DNA of 64,000 nucleotides from Kaistia soli DSM 19436 (GTDB lineage: Bacteria > Pseudomonadota > Alphaproteobacteria > Rhizobiales > Kaistiaceae). Below, in pieces: positions 62,288 through 64,000 of this stretch. The notes beneath the pieces were generated by a model. It was not told where the DNA came from. It did not search any database and saw nothing but the letters and a program-made list of their open reading frames with translations. A program made the translations under genes and the position numbers. Where the stretch lies: the NCBI RefSeq assembly GCF_900129325.1, contig NZ_FQUP01000002.1:512668-576667 (forward strand), in the 5' to 3' direction. Every line of letters begins with the position of its first letter. Within the stretch, counting starts at the first letter, position 1.

Positions 62288-63670
62288 TCAGGTCGCGGCG
62301 AGGGGGCGCCGGCCCTTCTCGTCGCGCTCCCGCGCCTCGGTTCTGGCCGCATCCTTGACCAGTTCGCGGTCCATGGCATTGCGTGGCCAGTCGATGCGGA
62401 CGATCGCGCCATGGGCCGGCTGCAGGCGGTTGGAGAGTTCTACCTTGGCCTGAGAGCGCTCCAGCAGCGTCTTGGCGATGAAGAAGCCGAGCCCGAGTCC
62501 GCCGGCGCGCTCCTCGCCCTCGGCGCCCGAGGGCGCGCGCGTCGTGACATAGGGTTCACCGATATGGTCGATGACATCGGGCGCGAAGCCCGGCCCGTCA
62601 TCGGCGATCACCAGCGAGACGCTGTCCTCGGTCCAGATGGCCGAGACTTCGACGAGGCTTTCAGCAAAATCGACAGCATTCTCCAGAAGGTTGCCGACGC
62701 CATACATCACCGCCGGGTTGCGGCGGCCGACCGGCTCGGGGCCGGACTTCCCGACGAGGCGGACATCGATCCGCACGCCCGTTCCCTGATGGGGCTCTAC
62801 CACCTCGGCGATCAGATGGCTGATCGGCAGGCGATCAAGATGCTGGTCGGTCTGCGTCGACATCGAGGTGAGCTTGCCGAGAATGTCGCGGCAGCGGTCC
62901 GACTGGCTGCGCAGCAGCGCGACGTCCTCGGCATAGGGGCTTCCCTCAGGCAATTCGCGCTGCAGCTCCTTCGTCACGAGAGCGATGGTCGCGAGCGGCG
63001 TGCCGAGCTCATGCGCCGCCGCAGCCGCGAGGCCGTCGAGGGCCGAGAGATGTTGCTCGCGGGCAAGGACCAGCTCGGTCGCCGCCAGCGCTTCGGCGAG
63101 CTGGCGTGATTCTTCGGCGACGCGAAAGGCATAGTTGCCCATGAAGAAGACGCCGGAGACCAGCGCCACCCAGACGCCCGCGACATAGGTCAGCGGCAGG
63201 CTGATCGGCTCGCCGGTCCAGGGCAGCGGCAGATGGAAGACCGCGAGCACGCTGACGGCGCCGAGCACCAGCGCCCCGAGCGCGATCGTCAGCCGCGGGT
63301 CCAGCGTCGTCGCCGAGACCATCACCGGCACGATCAAAAGGATCGAGAACGGGTTCTGCAGCCCGCCCGTCAGATAGAGCAGCGCCGAGAGCTGCAACAC
63401 GTCATAGGCGAGCAGCAGCGCCGCGGTGCGGCCCTTGAGGCGTAGGCTCGATGGATAGCGGATCTTCAGGAAAAGGTTGAGCCAGGCCGACAGGGCGATC
63501 GCGCCCAGGCAGAAGCCGAGCGGCATCGGGAAGTCGAGCCAGAAGCGAACGATCACGACGGCCGCAGTCTGCCCGGCGACGGCGAGCCAGCGCAGGCGCA
63601 CAAGCGTATCGAGCTTGAGGCGCGGCCGGTTGGCGTTCTGCGAGGGCAGGCTTTCCTCAGCCATCGTCAT
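62288..63670 (-). CDS. actS: ActS/RegB/PrrB-type redox-sensing histidine kinase
   Basis: 460 residues with six membrane helices up to about residue 180. GGLQNPF at 102-108 is the quinone-binding motif of RegB. The H-box AAHELGTPLATIAL has His220. RCRDILGKL contains Cys260, equivalent to the redox-active Cys of RegB that forms disulfide or sulfenate. The ATPase domain has NLLENAVDFA, DDGPGF and GLGLGFFIAK. It reports electron-transport redox state to ActR, encoded 138 bp downstream. Confidence 0.95.
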   Translation of the reverse strand: MTMAEESLPSQNANRPRLKLDTLVRLRWLAVAGQTAAVVIVRFWLDFPMPLGFCLGAIALSAWLNLFLKIRYPSSLRLKGRTAALLLAYDVLQLSALLYLTGGLQNPFSILLIVPVMVSATTLDPRLTIALGALVLGAVSVLAVFHLPLPWTGEPISLPLTYVAGVWVALVSGVFFMGNYAFRVAEESRQLAEALAATELVLAREQHLSALDGLAAAAAHELGTPLATIALVTKELQRELPEGSPYAEDVALLRSQSDRCRDILGKLTSMSTQTDQHLDRLPISHLIAEVVEPHQGTGVRIDVRLVGKSGPEPVGRRNPAVMYGVGNLLENAVDFAESLVEVSAIWTEDSVSLVIADDGPGFAPDVIDHIGEPYVTTRAPSGAEGEERAGGLGLGFFIAKTLLERSQAKVELSNRLQPAHGAIVRIDWPRNAMDRELVKDAARTEARERDEKGRRPLAAT

Positions 63671-63870
63671 GATCAGGCGCTCCTATTCTCTGCCGGCTTT
63701 GCCCGCGAGCATAGCATGGCGCAAGACCGCTGCCCGTGCGCCGGGAGACATGACTTGCGCGGCGAAGAAATTCGTTCTTACATATTGCGGTGCAAAAAGA
63801 GCCGGCCCCGCCTCTGCCCGACGGTCATGGCCGACTTCCAGCTTCCGCCGAGCGGCAGACGGACTGTCGA

Positions 63871-64000
63871 ATGACGCCTTTTTCCTATTACCAGCTTTAT
63901 GAGTTGCACCACGCCGCGATGACGCCCCTGCGCGCGGCGGCTGATGTCATGAAGCTCGCTTTGCAGAATCCGCTCAATCCGTTCGCCCAGTCGCCGATTG
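63871..64000 (+). CDS. phaZ: Intracellular polyhydroxyalkanoate depolymerase PhaZ (N-terminal fragment)
   Basis: Only 43 codons before the right edge. SYYQLYELHHAAMTPLRAAADVM and QNPLNPFAQSP match the conserved start of PhaZ-type intracellular PHB depolymerases, which mobilise stored polymer. The catalytic lipase box lies beyond the window. It diverges from actS over 200 bp. Confidence 0.8.
   Translation, partial: MTPFSYYQLYELHHAAMTPLRAAADVMKLALQNPLNPFAQSPI

Overview
The window looks like chromosomal DNA from a high-GC alphaproteobacterium, most likely of the Hyphomicrobiales (Rhizobiales). The evidence is an ActS/ActR (RegB/RegA-type) redox two-component system, a rhizobial-style hut cluster using the HutF branch with a HutC repressor, several FixJ- or RegA-like regulators, an intracellular PHB-depolymerase start at the right edge, and GC-rich codon use with GTG and TTG starts. 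The genus cannot be fixed from the sequence alone. Nothing points to a plasmid, prophage or insertion sequence.

Region 1 (1-16141) is a histidine-utilisation locus with an unusual extension. hutH (cut by the left edge) and hutI diverge from hutF-hutC across a palindromic HutC box. An ABC transporter of the NitT/TauT type follows. Next comes a tightly packed five-gene minus-strand operon: SDR, HisD paralogue, Zn-alcohol dehydrogenase, APH-like kinase, FMN hydroxyacid oxidase. It diverges from a plus-strand pair: a HisC-like aminotransferase and a dimethylformamidase-like amidohydrolase. Boxes matching the HutC signature GT-N-TA-N-AC lie at 2040 and 12843, and a one-mismatch copy lies at 7057. 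I infer one HutC regulon in which the extra enzymes convert an unidentified imidazole or histidine-related compound into a Hut intermediate. This is the most interesting part of the window.

Region 2 (16239-35185) is accessory and regulatory: an alpha/beta hydrolase with a divergent MarR regulator, Dps, a 1731-residue pseudokinase/STAND-ATPase/GAF/histidine-kinase protein, a YdeP-like molybdopterin oxidoreductase, an MFS exporter, a FAD monooxygenase, oxalate decarboxylase, a haloperoxidase-like hydrolase, and a histidine kinase followed by two FixJ-type response regulators. A gene-poor stretch then leads to tRNA-Ser(GGA).

Region 3 (35663-47052) carries oxidative-stress and housekeeping functions (MsrA, a 2OG-Fe(II) oxygenase, an old yellow enzyme, MepA, 1-Cys peroxiredoxin), a pair of small unknown genes, an ABC exporter, a VOC protein, and an AraC regulator divergent from an NAD-dependent reductase.

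Region 4 (47450-64000) is mostly core genome: LepA, a LysR regulator, two acetyltransferases, two putative metal-related secreted proteins, a triple-repeat secreted protein, an alpha/beta hydrolase, PrmB, an MFS/TetR pair, a secreted Ntn hydrolase, an exported beta-carbonic anhydrase, RlmN, ActR/ActS and the start of phaZ. Many convergent gene pairs are separated by strong GC-rich hairpins that probably terminate transcription in both directions.
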